From contig JAUXFT010000002.1 of assembly GCA_030622755.1 (NCBI GenBank), forward strand, positions 1-64,000: a DNA stretch of 64,000 bases, read 5' to 3'. This DNA is from Aestuariirhabdus sp. Its GTDB lineage: Bacteria > Pseudomonadota > Gammaproteobacteria > Pseudomonadales > Aestuariirhabdaceae. The notes beneath the pieces are model-generated. The model was not told the origin of the DNA. It did not search any database and saw nothing but the letters and a program-made list of their open reading frames with translations. The translations under genes and the position numbers were made by a program. Positions 35,444 to 48,884 of this stretch are shown in pieces (the first letter of the stretch is position 1; each line of letters opens with the position of its first letter).

Positions 35444-36325
35444 TTACTTCATTGCCCAGCCAGTGATTTCAGCCAAAGCGGTACCAATATCAGCAAGACT
35501 TCTTACTGTTTTTACTCCAGCGTCTTCAAGAGCCGCAAATTTTTCATCAGCAGTACCTTTACCGCCAGAGATAATCGCACCGGCGTGCCCCATGCGCTTA
35601 CCTTTAGGGGCAGTAACGCCCGCAATGTAAGACACGACTGGCTTGGTAACATTTGCTTTGATATAAGCAGCCGCTTCTTCTTCAGCAGTACCACCGATCT
35701 CACCAATCATAACGATCGCTTCAGTACCTGGATCATTTTGGAACATTGCCAAAATATCGATAAAGTTCGAGCCAGGGATAGGGTCACCACCTATACCTAC
35801 ACAAGTAGACTGACCAAATCCAGCATCAGTCGTTTGTTTTACTGCTTCATAGGTGAGTGTGCCTGAACGTGAAACGATGCCAACCTTACCAGGAAGGTGA
35901 ATATGGCCAGGCTGAATACCGATTTTACACTCCCCTGGAGTGATAACTCCCGGGCAGTTAGGACCGATCAAGCGTACGCCTAACTCATCACACTTCACCT
36001 TGCACTCAAGCATATCAAGAGTAGGTATGCCTTCCGTGATACAAATGATTAACTTGATGCCGCCATTGGCAGCTTCAAGAATTGAATCTTTACAGAAAGG
36101 TGCGGGTACGTAGATGACTGAAGCATCAGCCCCTGTAGTAGATACAGCTTCAGCAACAGTGTTAAAAACTGGCAAGCCCAGATGCACCTGGCCACCTTTA
36201 CCAGGAGTTACACCACCCACCATTTTGGTACCATACTCAATAGCTTGTTCGGAATGGAAAGTACCTTGAGAACCGGTGAAACCCTGACAGATCACCTTGG
36301 TATCTTTGTTAATTAATACGCTCAT
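35444..36325 (-). CDS. sucD: Succinyl-CoA synthetase alpha subunit
   Basis: [49 protein letters not shown]. Confidence 0.98.
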   Translation of the reverse strand: MSVLINKDTKVICQGFTGSQGTFHSEQAIEYGTKMVGGVTPGKGGQVHLGLPVFNTVAEAVSTTGADASVIYVPAPFCKDSILEAANGGIKLIICITEGIPTLDMLECKVKCDELGVRLIGPNCPGVITPGECKIGIQPGHIHLPGKVGIVSRSGTLTYEAVKQTTDAGFGQSTCVGIGGDPIPGSNFIDILAMFQNDPGTEAIVMIGEIGGTAEEEAAAYIKANVTKPVVSYIAGVTAPKGKRMGHAGAIISGGKGTADEKFAALEDAGVKTVRSLADIGTALAEITGWAMK

Positions 36326-36327
36326 AA

Positions 36328-37494
36328 TTAATTGCCCTCCGCAGCTTTTACTACTTGCTGAGCCGCATCGGTCAAGCTAGTCGCCGCGATGATGTCCAGA
36401 CCACTATCAGCCAACACTTTCGATCCCAATTCTGCATTGTTACCTTCAAGGCGAACAACCACAGGTACCTTAACGCCAACTTCTTTAACAGCGCCGATGA
36501 TACCTTCTGCAATAAGATCACAACGAACGATGCCACCAAAAATGTTGACTAAAACAGCTTTCACATTGTCATCAGACAAAATGATTTTAAATGCTTCTGT
36601 TACGCGCTCTTTAGTCGCGCCACCGCCAACATCGAGGAAATTAGCTGGGAAACCGCCGTGCAATGCAACGATATCCATAGTACCCATGGCTAAACCGGCA
36701 CCATTTACCATACAGCCGATGGTGCCATCAAGAGCAACGTAGTTAAGTTCCCACTGCGCGGCATGTGCTTCACGCTCATCTTCCTGAGAAGGATCGTTCA
36801 TCTCGCGAACCTGAGACTGGCGATACAACGCATTTCCATCGACACCCAGTTTAGCGTCGAGACAATGCAAATTGCCTTCGTCAGTTATGACCAGAGGGTT
36901 AATTTCGATCAGAGCAAGGTCCTTTTCCTGAAATAGCTTGGCTAGACCCATAAAAATATTCGTGAACTGTTTTACCTGAGTAGGGTTAAGACCCAGCTTA
37001 AAGCCAAGTTCACGCCCCTGGTACGGCTGAGCCCCGACTAAAGGATCAACCTCGGCTTTCAGAATTTTTTCTGGCGTTTCTTCAGCTACTTTTTCAATTT
37101 CAACGCCGCCTTCAGTAGACGCCATGAACACAATACGTCGAGTGGCACGGTCAACCACCGCACCCAGATACAGCTCTTCGGCGATTTCTGTGCAGGTTTC
37201 TACTAAAATTTTGCTGACTGGCTGGCCATTTTCGTCAGTCTGGTAAGTCACCAGATTTTTGCCTAACCAGTTCTGTGCAAATTCACGAATTTCGTCTTTG
37301 CTAGAAACCAGTTTTACACCACCGGCTTTACCTCGTCCGCCGGCATGTACCTGCGCTTTAACAACCCACTTATCACCACCAATACGATCGGCAGCCTGAG
37401 CGGCTTCCTCTGGCGTGTCGCAGGCATAGCCCTTGGATACCGGTAATCCATATTCGGCAAATAACTGTTTGCCCTGATATTCATGAAGGTTCAT
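36328..37494 (-). CDS. sucC: Succinyl-CoA synthetase beta subunit
   Basis: [28 protein letters not shown]-grasp; Met at 37494 chosen. Confidence 0.98.
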   Translation of the reverse strand: MNLHEYQGKQLFAEYGLPVSKGYACDTPEEAAQAADRIGGDKWVVKAQVHAGGRGKAGGVKLVSSKDEIREFAQNWLGKNLVTYQTDENGQPVSKILVETCTEIAEELYLGAVVDRATRRIVFMASTEGGVEIEKVAEETPEKILKAEVDPLVGAQPYQGRELGFKLGLNPTQVKQFTNIFMGLAKLFQEKDLALIEINPLVITDEGNLHCLDAKLGVDGNALYRQSQVREMNDPSQEDEREAHAAQWELNYVALDGTIGCMVNGAGLAMGTMDIVALHGGFPANFLDVGGGATKERVTEAFKIILSDDNVKAVLVNIFGGIVRCDLIAEGIIGAVKEVGVKVPVVVRLEGNNAELGSKVLADSGLDIIAATSLTDAAQQVVKAAEGN

Positions 37495-37659
37495 GCTAGT
37501 TTTACCGTTACAATGTGCACATAATTCGTGCAATTTACCTTAACAACAGCCCAGAAAATGCTGAGCTATTATCCCTATAGCAGAGCGTACTCCGCTTCAA
37601 TGATCAGTAACCTGAGCTACCAAAACTTCAGAAAAAGATGAACTCTTTTCCCACCGTAA

Positions 37660-39111
<1,452 letters not shown>

Positions 39112-39161
39112 CTACTAAATCTGTGTGAAAAACTGCTAAATCGATTCGTACTTGCAACAAG

Positions 39162-40382
39162 TTAAATTTCCAACAGGAATCTTGCTGGATCTTCAAGCAG
39201 CTCTTTTATAGCAACAAGGAATGTCACCGCCTCTTTACCATCCAATAAGCGATGATCATAAGATAACGCTAAATACATCATCGGAAGAATTTCAACCTTA
39301 CCGTTAACAGCCATCGGGCGTTCCTGGATTTTATGCATGCCCAGAATCGCAGATTGCGGCATATTAAGAATGGGAGTAGAAATCAGAGACCCAAACACAC
39401 CGCCATTAGAAATGGTGAATGTTCCACCCGTCATATCTTCAATACTTAACTTTCCATCGCGAGCCTTGGCACCGTACTCACGAATACTCGATTCGATGGT
39501 AGCCAGCCCCATATTGTCAACATCACGCAAGACCGGAACGACTAGACCTCGGTCAGAGGAGACCGCAACACCAACATCCTGATAGCCGTGATACACCACA
39601 TCATTTCCATCGATTGAGGCATTCACTACGGGGTGACGTTTTAAAGCCTCTACACAGGCCTTAACAAAAAAGCCCATAAAGCCCATTCGAACGCCATGCT
39701 TTTTCTCAAACAGATCCTTGTACTGGTTGCGGAGATCCATAATAGGTTGCATATTGACTTCATTAAAGGTGGTCAACATTGCAGTCATCTGCTGAGCTTC
39801 AACCAAACGCTCGGCAACACGCTTACGGAGACGAGTCATAGGAACTCGTTTCTCTACTCGATCCCCCGTAAATACTGGAACAGCTGCATCTACCGCTGGC
39901 TTTGCTGCAGGAGCGGGTTGTTGTGCCGCCTGCTCCGCTGCCTTAAGAGCATCTTCTTTAGTGACCCGTCCGCCTTTCCCGGTTCCGGGAATATCATTAG
40001 GATTTAACCCTTTCTCGTCTGCGATCTTACGTGCAGCAGGGCTAAGCGTAGCATCGGCAACCGCAGTAGCAACCGATTCAACCGCTGGGGCTGGAGCAAC
40101 TGCTGGCGTTGAAGCTGCTGTAGCCGGGCTAGCACTTGCTGCAGCGCCAGCTTCAAAAATTGCTATGACCTCTTCACTGAGGACAGTATCGCCTTCACCC
40201 TTAACAATCTCCTTGATCACACCATCACTCGGCGCGAGCACCTCCAAAACGACCTTATCAGTCTCGATATCGACCAACAAGTCATCTCTGGATACCGCCT
40301 CGCCGAGCTGCTTGTGCCATGTGGCAATCGTTCCATCAGCAACCGACTCTGGAAAACTGGGGGCTTTAATTTCAGTGCTCAT
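39162..40382 (-). CDS. sucB: 2-oxoglutarate dehydrogenase E2 (dihydrolipoyl succinyltransferase)
   Basis: Lipoyl motif [12 protein letters not shown]-terminal [16 protein letters not shown]. Confidence 0.97.
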   Translation of the reverse strand: MSTEIKAPSFPESVADGTIATWHKQLGEAVSRDDLLVDIETDKVVLEVLAPSDGVIKEIVKGEGDTVLSEEVIAIFEAGAAASASPATAASTPAVAPAPAVESVATAVADATLSPAARKIADEKGLNPNDIPGTGKGGRVTKEDALKAAEQAAQQPAPAAKPAVDAAVPVFTGDRVEKRVPMTRLRKRVAERLVEAQQMTAMLTTFNEVNMQPIMDLRNQYKDLFEKKHGVRMGFMGFFVKACVEALKRHPVVNASIDGNDVVYHGYQDVGVAVSSDRGLVVPVLRDVDNMGLATIESSIREYGAKARDGKLSIEDMTGGTFTISNGGVFGSLISTPILNMPQSAILGMHKIQERPMAVNGKVEILPMMYLALSYDHRLLDGKEAVTFLVAIKELLEDPARFLLEI

Positions 40383-40432
40383 CTGTATGTGTTCCTTTAA
40401 AACCGCATCTATTCAAGGGGCAACGTCGTTAA

Positions 40433-43264
40433 TTATAAGTTAAAGGCGTCTTCAACCAACTTCTGCTGCTGTTCAACGTGCGTGGACATATATCCACAAG
40501 CCGGCGCAGCAGAGGCCTCACGCCCCGCATAATTGAGATAAAGATTTTTATCTGAGTCGTATTCTGCAATAACCCTGCGCATATGATGCTGACTTGAATA
40601 CCAAGCACCCTGATTCATAGGTTCTTCCTGACACCAAACAACATTTTCCAGATTTTCAAACGGACTAAATGCAGCCAGTAAATCTTCATGTGGGAATGGA
40701 TATAGCTGTTCGATACGGACGATCGCCGTATCCTCAATTTCACCTGTGCTACGCTTTTCCAGAAGATCATAATAGACTTTCCCGCTACACATGATAATTC
40801 TACGAAGCTTGCCAGGATCTACGGAATCATCCGGTATAACGGTTTGAAAGCGCCCTTCGGCCAGCTCTTCAAGCGTTGATATCGCCATTTTATGACGCAA
40901 AAGGCTTTTCGGTGTCATCACAATCAAAGGCTTACGCAAAGGCCTCAGTTGCTGTCGACGCAACATGTGATATACCTGTGCCGGCGTACTGGGAACGCAC
41001 ACCTGGATATTATGCTCAGCACACAATTGTAAGTAGCGCTCTAAACGAGCTGATGAATGTTCAGGTCCCTGACCTTCATAACCATGAGGTAACAACATGG
41101 TTAAACCACAAAGCCGTCCCCACTTGTGCTCACCGCTGGTTATAAACTGATCAATAACCACCTGTGCACCATTGGCAAAATCACCAAACTGCGCTTCCCA
41201 GATGACTAAAGAGCTGGGGGTAGTCGTTGAATAACCATATTCAAAAGCCAATACCGCTTCTTCGGAAAGGAACGAATCATATATATCAATTTTGGGTTGA
41301 TCTTCTGACAGGTTGGCAAGAGGCATGTACGCTACGCCATCTTTTTGATTATGCAAAACTGCATGTCGGTGAGAGAAGGTACCACGACCGACATCCTGCC
41401 CCGTCATACGCACTTGATGACCTTCATCCAGTAATGTTGCGTATGCCATTGTTTCAGCAAAACCCCAGTTAATAGAGAGTGCTCCAGCAGCCATTTTACG
41501 GCGATCTTCAATTATCTTCCCTACCTGGCGCTGCAATACCAACCCTTCAGGCATTTCATTCAACTGATGAGCAAGTTCCTGTAAGCGCATCAAATCAAAG
41601 CGGGTATCACAATCAGCTGTCCACTCATGGCCCAGATAAGGAGTCCAATCAACGTAGAGTTCAACGTTAGGCTGTTGTACCAGGCTCTTAACAACATGCT
41701 GACCATCGTCCAATGCGTTACGATACTCATTCGCCATACTGAGATCATCCGCTGCAGTAATGACATTTTCAGCGATGAGTTGATCAACGTAAAGGGTACG
41801 TGTGCTCTTCTGAGCCTTGATTTTATCGTACATCAAAGGCTGAGTTCCTGAAGGCTCATCAGCCTCGTTGTGACCTCGACGGCGATAACACACCATATCA
41901 ATCACAACATCCTTGTTAAACTCCATACGATAGTCGACAGCCATCTTTGCCGCAAAAAAAACGGCTTCAGGATCATCACCATTGACATGGATAATGGGTG
42001 CAGCAACAATCTTGGCGACATCCGTACAATACTCTGTCGACCGAGTATCCTCAGGTTTACTGGTAGTAAAGCCTACCTGATTATTAATAATGACGTGTAT
42101 TGTGCCGCCGGTTTTGTAGGCTCGAGTCTGGGACATCTGTAATGTCTCCATAACAACACCTTGACCAGCAAATGCACAGTCACCATGAATGGCAATAGCT
42201 ACAACCTGAACCCGATCATCATCCCCACGTCGATCCTGCCTGGCTCGAACAGAACCGGCAACTACAGGCGAAACGATTTCAAGGTGAGAAGGGTTAAAAG
42301 ACAAGGCAAGGTGAAGCTCCCCTCCCGGGGTCATCAAATTTGAGGAGAAACCTTGATGATATTTCACATCACCAGAGCCCATTTCGTGTAGCCTCTTGCC
42401 TTCAAACTCATCAAACAAGTTTGCTGGATTTTTCCCGAACGTATTAACCAATACATTTAGGCGGCCCCTGTGAGCCATACCAATACAGATTTCCTTGGCA
42501 CCATAAGAACCTGAGCGCTGAATGACCTCGTCCAGCATCGGAATCAAACTCTCACCGCCTTCAAGCCCAAAACGTTTGGTACCTGGAAATTTGGTACCCA
42601 GATATTTCTCAAGGCCTTCGGCAGCAGTCAAACGCTCTAACAGATGCGTTTTAGATTCTTGGGAAATTTCCGGACAACCCCGAACGGATTCCATTCGATT
42701 TTCAAACCAGCGGCGCTCATCGGTATTAACAATGTGCATAAATTCAGCACCAATGCTTCCACAATAAGTACTACGCAGCAGATCGAAAATTTCGCCAAGA
42801 GTCGACTCGTCCTGGCCTATAAATAATGAGCCAGTTTGAAATGGGGTATCAAGATCAGCGACTGAAAGACCATGAAATTCCAAATCCAGATCTTGTACTG
42901 AAGGCCTCGGAGTCAAAGCAAGTGGGTCCAGATTAGCGTTCTGATGCCCTCTAACACGATAAGCATTAATTAGCCGAAGTACTAATACCTGTTTCTTATC
43001 ATGATCAGAGGAAACCACAGCTGGATTGACTTGCTGTGTACGATTTCGTGCAAGGTAGAGAAAGTGTTCCTGAATAGTAGAGTGAGGCACATCCCTTGCG
43101 GTTATACCCTCTACCTGAGGCAACTTATCAAAGTAATCACGCCATTCTTCGGATACATCATTAGGATCCCGAATATAACGTTCATAATGCTCTTCTACGT
43201 ATGCAGCATTGCCGCCAGATATATGGGACGTATCCCACATTCGCTGCATCACACCTTCTTGCAT
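40433..43264 (-). CDS. sucA: 2-oxoglutarate dehydrogenase E1
   Basis: ISGGNAAYVEEHYERYIRDPNDVSEEWRDYFD; GMAHRGRLNVLVN; ORF opens at 43300; start ambiguous between Met codons at 43270, 43264 and 43249. Confidence 0.97.
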   Translation of the reverse strand: MQEGVMQRMWDTSHISGGNAAYVEEHYERYIRDPNDVSEEWRDYFDKLPQVEGITARDVPHSTIQEHFLYLARNRTQQVNPAVVSSDHDKKQVLVLRLINAYRVRGHQNANLDPLALTPRPSVQDLDLEFHGLSVADLDTPFQTGSLFIGQDESTLGEIFDLLRSTYCGSIGAEFMHIVNTDERRWFENRMESVRGCPEISQESKTHLLERLTAAEGLEKYLGTKFPGTKRFGLEGGESLIPMLDEVIQRSGSYGAKEICIGMAHRGRLNVLVNTFGKNPANLFDEFEGKRLHEMGSGDVKYHQGFSSNLMTPGGELHLALSFNPSHLEIVSPVVAGSVRARQDRRGDDDRVQVVAIAIHGDCAFAGQGVVMETLQMSQTRAYKTGGTIHVIINNQVGFTTSKPEDTRSTEYCTDVAKIVAAPIIHVNGDDPEAVFFAAKMAVDYRMEFNKDVVIDMVCYRRRGHNEADEPSGTQPLMYDKIKAQKSTRTLYVDQLIAENVITAADDLSMANEYRNALDDGQHVVKSLVQQPNVELYVDWTPYLGHEWTADCDTRFDLMRLQELAHQLNEMPEGLVLQRQVGKIIEDRRKMAAGALSINWGFAETMAYATLLDEGHQVRMTGQDVGRGTFSHRHAVLHNQKDGVAYMPLANLSEDQPKIDIYDSFLSEEAVLAFEYGYSTTTPSSLVIWEAQFGDFANGAQVVIDQFITSGEHKWGRLCGLTMLLPHGYEGQGPEHSSARLERYLQLCAEHNIQVCVPSTPAQVYHMLRRQQLRPLRKPLIVMTPKSLLRHKMAISTLEELAEGRFQTVIPDDSVDPGKLRRIIMCSGKVYYDLLEKRSTGEIEDTAIVRIEQLYPFPHEDLLAAFSPFENLENVVWCQEEPMNQGAWYSSQHHMRRVIAEYDSDKNLYLNYAGREASAAPACGYMSTHVEQQQKLVEDAFNL

Positions 43265-43421
43265 CACCATGTTACCCCATACTCTATGGGACGCTCTCAT
43301 TTGGATCCATCCAATGGACTACCAGTGACCCAGGTCACTACCCAAAGAACGACGATCAAATCGAGCATTCCCTATTGGTTGTTGTATATTACTATGCGGC
43401 CTTTTGAGCCGGGTCAATTTC

Positions 43422-43453
43422 AAAACTACCGGATAGTAAGTCCGGTAGTTTTG
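43422..43453 (-). terminator. Strong hairpin between sdhB and sucA
   Basis: AAAACTACCGGA-tagtaag-TCCGGTAGTTTT, a 12-bp perfect inverted repeat. Confidence 0.7.
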
Positions 43454-43476
43454 TTTTCACAATTACTCACTTACAG

Positions 43477-44181
43477 TTATGTACCACTACTCAACAACAT
43501 ATTACGTATATGACCAATTGCTCGCGTTGGGTTTAGACCTTTCGGACAAACGCTGACGCAGTTCATAATGCCACGGCAACGGAACACACTAAACGGATCA
43601 TCAAGGTCTGAAAGGCGTTCTTCCGTATAAGTATCACGACTGTCCACTAAAAACCGGTAGGCTTGCAGAAGACCTGATGGACCAACAAATTTGTCTGGAT
43701 TCCACCAAAATGAAGGACAGGCTGTCGAACAACAAGCACACAAAATGCATTCATAAAGCCCGTCAAGCTTTTCCCGGTCTGCAGGGGATTGCAAACGCTC
43801 AATAGCTGGTGGTGGTGTATCGTTCTGCAGATACGGTTTAATTTTCTCATACTGCTTGTAGAACTGCGCCATATCGACGACAAGATCACGTACAACAGGC
43901 AATCCCGGTAACGGACGAAGTACCAGCTTATCGTTTGTAACAACAGCAGACAGTGGGGTAATGCAGGCCAATCCGTTGGTGCCATTCATATTCAAACCGT
44001 CTGAACCACAGACGCCTTCACGGCAAGAGCGGCGATACGCCAACGTTGCATCCTGTTCCTTAACCAACCCCAACACATCGAGAACCATCAGGTCTTTACC
44101 TGCGGGAATTTCAACTTGTATATCCTGCATATAAGGAACGCTGTCCACATCAGGATTATAACGATAGATACTAACTAACAT
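43477..44181 (-). CDS. sdhB: Succinate dehydrogenase iron-sulfur subunit
   Basis: CREGVCGSDGLNMNG; CILCACCSTACPSFWWN; CRGIMNCVSVCPKGLNP. Confidence 0.98.
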   Translation of the reverse strand: MLVSIYRYNPDVDSVPYMQDIQVEIPAGKDLMVLDVLGLVKEQDATLAYRRSCREGVCGSDGLNMNGTNGLACITPLSAVVTNDKLVLRPLPGLPVVRDLVVDMAQFYKQYEKIKPYLQNDTPPPAIERLQSPADREKLDGLYECILCACCSTACPSFWWNPDKFVGPSGLLQAYRFLVDSRDTYTEERLSDLDDPFSVFRCRGIMNCVSVCPKGLNPTRAIGHIRNMLLSSGT

Positions 44182-44196
44182 AACAAACTCCCTGAA

Positions 44197-45969
44197 TTAG
44201 TAAGTCCGAACCTTCGGAGGAAATGCTTCCACGGTCTTAGGCGCAAAGTTCACATCACGCTTGCCGACACGCTTTTCGGTTGGGAAATACAGGGAGTGCT
44301 TCAGCCAGTTTTCGTCATCACGCTCGGTGAAATCATTCCGGGCATGAGCTCCACGACTCTCTTTACGCTCTTCAGCCGAAACGGCAGTCGCATAAGCCAC
44401 TTCATAAAGGTTCTGCAACTCCAACGCTTCAATACGGGCTGTATTAAAGGCGTTGCTCTTATCTTCCAAGTGTAGGGTTTCCATTCGCTTTCCTAACTCG
44501 TCAAGCAAACCCAATCCTTTCTGCATGCTCTCGCCTTCTCGGAAAACGCCGAAATATAGTTGCATTGTTTTTTGCAACTCGGCACGTACATCCGCAACCT
44601 TATCACCGCTGCTGCTGCCATTTAGACGATCAAGTCGAGACATTGCCTCATCTATATCCGTCTCACTTGCATCCAGGGTATCTATACCCTCTTTCATCTG
44701 TTTCTCTATCTCGATACCAGCTGCGCGGCCAAACACCACCAAATCAAGCAAAGAGTTTCCGCCCAGACGGTTAGCGCCATGCACCGACACACAAGCCGCT
44801 TCACCACAGGCAAACAAGCCCTGTACCGCCTGATCATTGCCATTACCGTCAGGGAAAAGAGCCTGCCCACTGATATTGGTTGGCAAACCGCCCATCATAT
44901 AGTGGCACGTTGGCACTACAGGTATGGGGACTTTAGCAGGATCAGCATGCGCGAAGGTCTTGGACAGCTCACAAACACCTGGCAGGCGAAGGTTAAGAGT
45001 TTCTTCACCAAGATGATCAAGTTTCAACATCACGTGATCTTTATCCGGACCACAACCACGGCCTTCAAGAATCTCAATAACCATTGAACGAGCCACTACA
45101 TCACGGCCGGCCAGATCTTTCGCATTTGGAGCGTAACGCTCCATGAAACGTTCACCCTCGCTATTGACCAAATAACCACCCTCGCCTCGGCAACCCTCAG
45201 TGACCAAAACTCCAGCACCTGCGATACCGGTTGGGTGAAACTGCCACATTTCCATATCCTGAACGGGGAAACCGGCACGAAGCGCCATACCAACACCATC
45301 TCCGGTATTGATAAGGGCATTAGTTGTAGATTGGTAAATACGACCGGCCCCGCCAGTCGCCAATACCGTCGCCTTGGCTTTCACATAAACGGTTTCGCCG
45401 GTTTCAATGCAAATAGCAATGACACCAACCACGGAACCTTGCTGATTTTTAACCAGATCAACGGCGTACCACTCATTAAAGAATGTAGTACCGCCCTTAA
45501 GGTTAGCTTGATAAAGCGTGTGCAATAAAGCATGACCTGTACGGTCAGCTGCAGCGCAGGTTCGAGAGGCTTGTCCACCTTTCCCAAAATCCTTGGACTG
45601 CCCACCAAATGGCCGCTGATAGATGCGCCCTTGTTCGGTACGTGAAAAAGGCATCCCCATGTGCTCTAGTTCAAAAACAGCTTTAGGGCCAATACTGCAC
45701 ATGTATTCGATAGCGTCCTGGTCACCGATATAATCGGAGCCTTTGACCGTGTCATACATATGCCAGCGCCAATCATCATTTGGATCATCACTGGCAATTG
45801 CACAGGTAATGCCACCCTGGGCCGAAACAGTATGTGATCGCGTTGGGAACACTTTGGTAATACACACGGTATTGAGGCCAGACTCAGTCAGTTGCAGAGC
45901 AGAACGCATTCCTGCGCCACCGCCGCCCACAACCAGGGCATCAAAGGAAATAGTACGAATCTTCGACAT
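44197..45969 (-). CDS. sdhA: Succinate dehydrogenase flavoprotein subunit
   Basis: [40 protein letters not shown]. Confidence 0.98.
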   Translation of the reverse strand: MSKIRTISFDALVVGGGGAGMRSALQLTESGLNTVCITKVFPTRSHTVSAQGGITCAIASDDPNDDWRWHMYDTVKGSDYIGDQDAIEYMCSIGPKAVFELEHMGMPFSRTEQGRIYQRPFGGQSKDFGKGGQASRTCAAADRTGHALLHTLYQANLKGGTTFFNEWYAVDLVKNQQGSVVGVIAICIETGETVYVKAKATVLATGGAGRIYQSTTNALINTGDGVGMALRAGFPVQDMEMWQFHPTGIAGAGVLVTEGCRGEGGYLVNSEGERFMERYAPNAKDLAGRDVVARSMVIEILEGRGCGPDKDHVMLKLDHLGEETLNLRLPGVCELSKTFAHADPAKVPIPVVPTCHYMMGGLPTNISGQALFPDGNGNDQAVQGLFACGEAACVSVHGANRLGGNSLLDLVVFGRAAGIEIEKQMKEGIDTLDASETDIDEAMSRLDRLNGSSSGDKVADVRAELQKTMQLYFGVFREGESMQKGLGLLDELGKRMETLHLEDKSNAFNTARIEALELQNLYEVAYATAVSAEERKESRGAHARNDFTERDDENWLKHSLYFPTEKRVGKRDVNFAPKTVEAFPPKVRTY

Positions 45970-45972
45970 AAC

Positions 45973-46341
45973 TTATAGACCCCACAAAATCTGAATACCC
46001 CAAACCATGTAGGTAAACATGGTGACACCACAGAGCGCTTGAAAAATAAACCGAATCACCATAGCACTCTTACCAAACGCCATTTCGGTCAAATAATCAG
46101 TAGATATTGTCCACATACCAACCCAGGCATGCGCACCCAGTGAGAACAATGCCAAAAGGCTAAAAATCCGCATCCAGGTCTGGGAGTGCAACTCACTCCA
46201 TTGGGTGTAAGTTATATCAGAGCAGAAAAACAGATACCCCAACATGAACAAAAAGTAAGACGCAAGAACAATGGCTGTTACTCGTTGAACCATCCAGTCG
46301 TACAAACCACTTCGGGAAAGGTTAGTTACATTAGTTACCAT
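45973..46341 (-). CDS. sdhD: Succinate dehydrogenase membrane anchor subunit
   Basis: Small TM protein, SGLYDWMVQRVTAIVLASYFLFMLGYL; HAWVGMWTISTDYL. Confidence 0.92.
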   Translation of the reverse strand: MVTNVTNLSRSGLYDWMVQRVTAIVLASYFLFMLGYLFFCSDITYTQWSELHSQTWMRIFSLLALFSLGAHAWVGMWTISTDYLTEMAFGKSAMVIRFIFQALCGVTMFTYMVWGIQILWGL

Positions 46342-46709
46342 ATTACGATCCCCGCAATAATAATAAGGATAGCGGAGACAACGATAGTAATCTTTGCTCC
46401 TAAAATACCGCTTTCTTTCTCCTCACCAATACCAATATCCATGAGTAGATGCTTGATTCCAGCGACGAGATGATACAACAGGGCCGACACGATACCCCAG
46501 ACGATCAGCTTCGCAAAAAAGCCCTGCATCAGTTGTTTCAGGCTATTGAAACCGGACTCTGATTCGAGAGAAAGGTCCAACCCATACAAAAGAAAGGCTA
46601 TGGCGACAAACAAGATAACGCCGGAAATGCGGTGGATAATCGAGGTATATGCGGGTAGCGGAAGTTTTATAGTTCTAAAATCAAGATTGACAGGACGTTT
46701 GCTATTCAC
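46335..46709 (-). CDS. sdhC: Succinate dehydrogenase cytochrome b556 subunit
   Basis: KRPVNLDFRTIKLPLPAYTSIIHRISGVIL; LYHLVAGIKHLLMDIG haem-ligand His region. Confidence 0.95.
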   Translation of the reverse strand: MNSKRPVNLDFRTIKLPLPAYTSIIHRISGVILFVAIAFLLYGLDLSLESESGFNSLKQLMQGFFAKLIVWGIVSALLYHLVAGIKHLLMDIGIGEEKESGILGAKITIVVSAILIIIAGIVIW

Positions 46710-47012
46710 GGCTCTTCACACTCTTTGGCTCCTTAACTGGAGCAGTTTTATAAGGACGTGTACAAAGCCAGGACTCTGTAAAACAGATTTTATCAGCCAA
46801 ATTCAAGCTGAACCCCCCCCCTAACTTCGCGGGTAAAGTATAATGGCATAAAGTAACAAACACAAACATGTAGCAAAGCTACGAACCCCTTCCCATACCC
46901 TGTGCTGCTAGGCTTTGAGGTTCCTATTTTGTTAATCCTTAGACTATTAACAAGTAGCTATTGGTCGAATGCCTGACTGTTACCAAAAGTGATATCAAGT
47001 GTCACCCCGTAA

Positions 47013-47040
47013 TTGACAAACAAATAATTCACTTTATATT
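47013..47040 (+). promoter_or_regulatory. Candidate sigma70 promoter for gltA
   Basis: TTGACA, 16-nt spacer, TATATT, about 125 bp upstream of gltA in an AT-rich intergenic region. Confidence 0.4.
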
Positions 47041-47164
47041 TGTCGATCTATTTCAACGACTGAATGCACTGCATCGTTATAATAATAAAAGTAAACGACT
47101 GAAAGCTGCGATCACTCGATAACAAGTACGCACAATAAATTGCTATAGTATAGGAGCCCTTAAT

Positions 47165-48448
47165 ATGGCTGATAAGAAAGCACAACTAATCGTCGAAGGA
47201 CACGGCACTATTGACCTGCCGGTATACTCTGGAACAGTCGGCCCAGACGTTGTCGACGTAAGAGGGCTAACCCCGGAGGGCTTATTTACTTATGACCCAG
47301 GGTTCGTTTCGACCGCCGCCTGCGAGTCAAAGATCACCTACATTGATGGTGACAAGGGAATTTTACTGCACCGCGGCTATCCAATCGATCAGCTGGCAAA
47401 TCAATCTGATTACCTTGAGACCTGCTTTCTTCTACTATACGGTGAGCTTCCAGATAAAAAAGAGAAAGAAAAATTCTCCAACACCATCCGCAACCACACC
47501 ATGCTGCATGAACAATTAAGCCACTTCTTCAACGGCTTCCGACGTGATGCGCACCCTATGGCAGTAATGTGCGGAGTTGTAGGAGCCCTCTCAGCGTTCT
47601 ATCACGACTCTTTGGATATCGGCAACGAACGTCACCGTGAAGTAGCTGCATACCGCTTAATTGCCAAAATGCCTACAATAGCTGCCATGGTTTATAAATA
47701 TTCCATCGGCCAGCCATTCATGGCGCCTCGCAATGAACTCTCCTACGCCGGCAACTTTTTGCAGATGATGTTTGCCACCCCGTGCGAAGAGTATCAAGTT
47801 AATCCAATACTCGAAAAAGCCATGGACCGCATCTTTTTATTGCACGCTGATCATGAGCAAAACGCCTCAACCTCCACCGTACGTCTGGCCGGTTCCTCTG
47901 GAGCCAACCCATTTGCCTGCCTGGCAGCTGGCATCGCCGCACTTTGGGGCCCCGCCCATGGCGGAGCCAATGAAGCCGTGTTAAACATGCTGGAAGAAAT
48001 TGGCGATGAAGATAAGATTGATGAGTTCGTAGCTCGCGCCAAAGACAAGGATGACCCATTCCGCCTAATGGGCTTTGGGCATCGCGTCTACAAGAACTTT
48101 GACCCTCGAGCTAAAGTCATGAAGCAAACCTGTGACGAAGTACTGGGCGAATTAGGTGTTGACGATCCTCTGCTACGTATTGCAACCCGCCTCGAGCAGA
48201 TTGCCCTGGAAGACCCGTACTTTGTAGAGCGCAAACTATATCCTAATGTTGACTTCTACTCCGGTATCATTCTAAAAGCGATCGGTATCCCTACCGAAAT
48301 GTTCACTGTAATTTTTGCTACTGGACGCACTCCAGGATGGATCGCCCACTGGCATGAAATGATCAGCGGACCCTATCGTATCGGACGTCCACGTCAGCTG
48401 TATACAGGGCATACTCAACGCGATTATGTCCCGTTAGACAAGCGCTAA
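47165..48448 (+). CDS. gltA: Citrate synthase
   Basis: [52 protein letters not shown]. Confidence 0.98.
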   Translation: MADKKAQLIVEGHGTIDLPVYSGTVGPDVVDVRGLTPEGLFTYDPGFVSTAACESKITYIDGDKGILLHRGYPIDQLANQSDYLETCFLLLYGELPDKKEKEKFSNTIRNHTMLHEQLSHFFNGFRRDAHPMAVMCGVVGALSAFYHDSLDIGNERHREVAAYRLIAKMPTIAAMVYKYSIGQPFMAPRNELSYAGNFLQMMFATPCEEYQVNPILEKAMDRIFLLHADHEQNASTSTVRLAGSSGANPFACLAAGIAALWGPAHGGANEAVLNMLEEIGDEDKIDEFVARAKDKDDPFRLMGFGHRVYKNFDPRAKVMKQTCDEVLGELGVDDPLLRIATRLEQIALEDPYFVERKLYPNVDFYSGIILKAIGIPTEMFTVIFATGRTPGWIAHWHEMISGPYRIGRPRQLYTGHTQRDYVPLDKR

Positions 48449-48463
48449 ACACTCAAGACATTA

Positions 48464-48494
48464 ACAAACAACCCGACTTAGTCGGGTTGTTTGT
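48464..48494. terminator. Intrinsic terminator between convergent gltA and YkgJ gene
   Basis: ACAAACAACCCGAC-tta-GTCGGGTTGTTTGT, perfect 14-bp stem. Confidence 0.88.
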
Positions 48495-48495
48495 T

Positions 48496-48792
48496 TCAAT
48501 CCGTGTGAGTTTCACACTCCAACTGACTGATGATCCGAATCGCCTCTTCTTTTGATGCGCCACAAATAGCCTCTTCAGCTTGAAACGCCTTACAAACCTC
48601 TGGCCTATCCTCACAGCCAAACAACCTGCACCGGCTTTCTGCATCCAAATGTAAGCATCGCTCTCCAGCCACTTTACCATTTGGCATGCCAGGTATACTT
48701 GAACTAATGGACGGTGCAATACAGCATGCGCCGCAACCGCTCCGACATGTAAACGCCACCCACCCTCTCCTTCTCATTAAAATCACAATCAA
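48496..48792 (-). CDS. YkgJ family cysteine cluster protein
   Basis: FTCRSGCGACCIAPSISSSIPGMPNGKVAGERCLHLDAESRCRLFGCEDRPEVCKAFQ. Confidence 0.88.
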   Translation of the reverse strand: MIVILMRRRGWVAFTCRSGCGACCIAPSISSSIPGMPNGKVAGERCLHLDAESRCRLFGCEDRPEVCKAFQAEEAICGASKEEAIRIISQLECETHTD

Positions 48793-48884
48793 ACCGGCTT
48801 GCCGTAATCAAACAACATTGTGTCACCGGCAACGTTTATATAACCTAAAATAATAGCCACAGCCCAACTTAACATTGACCAATT

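Noticed and set aside
43001-43513. 170-aa plus-strand ORF
   Set aside because: Antisense to the sucA 5' end and spans the sdhB-sucA hairpin; no family resemblance
48453-48719. 88-aa minus-strand ORF
   Set aside because: Overlaps the YkgJ cysteine-cluster gene in another frame and the gltA terminator; the YkgJ frame explains the region
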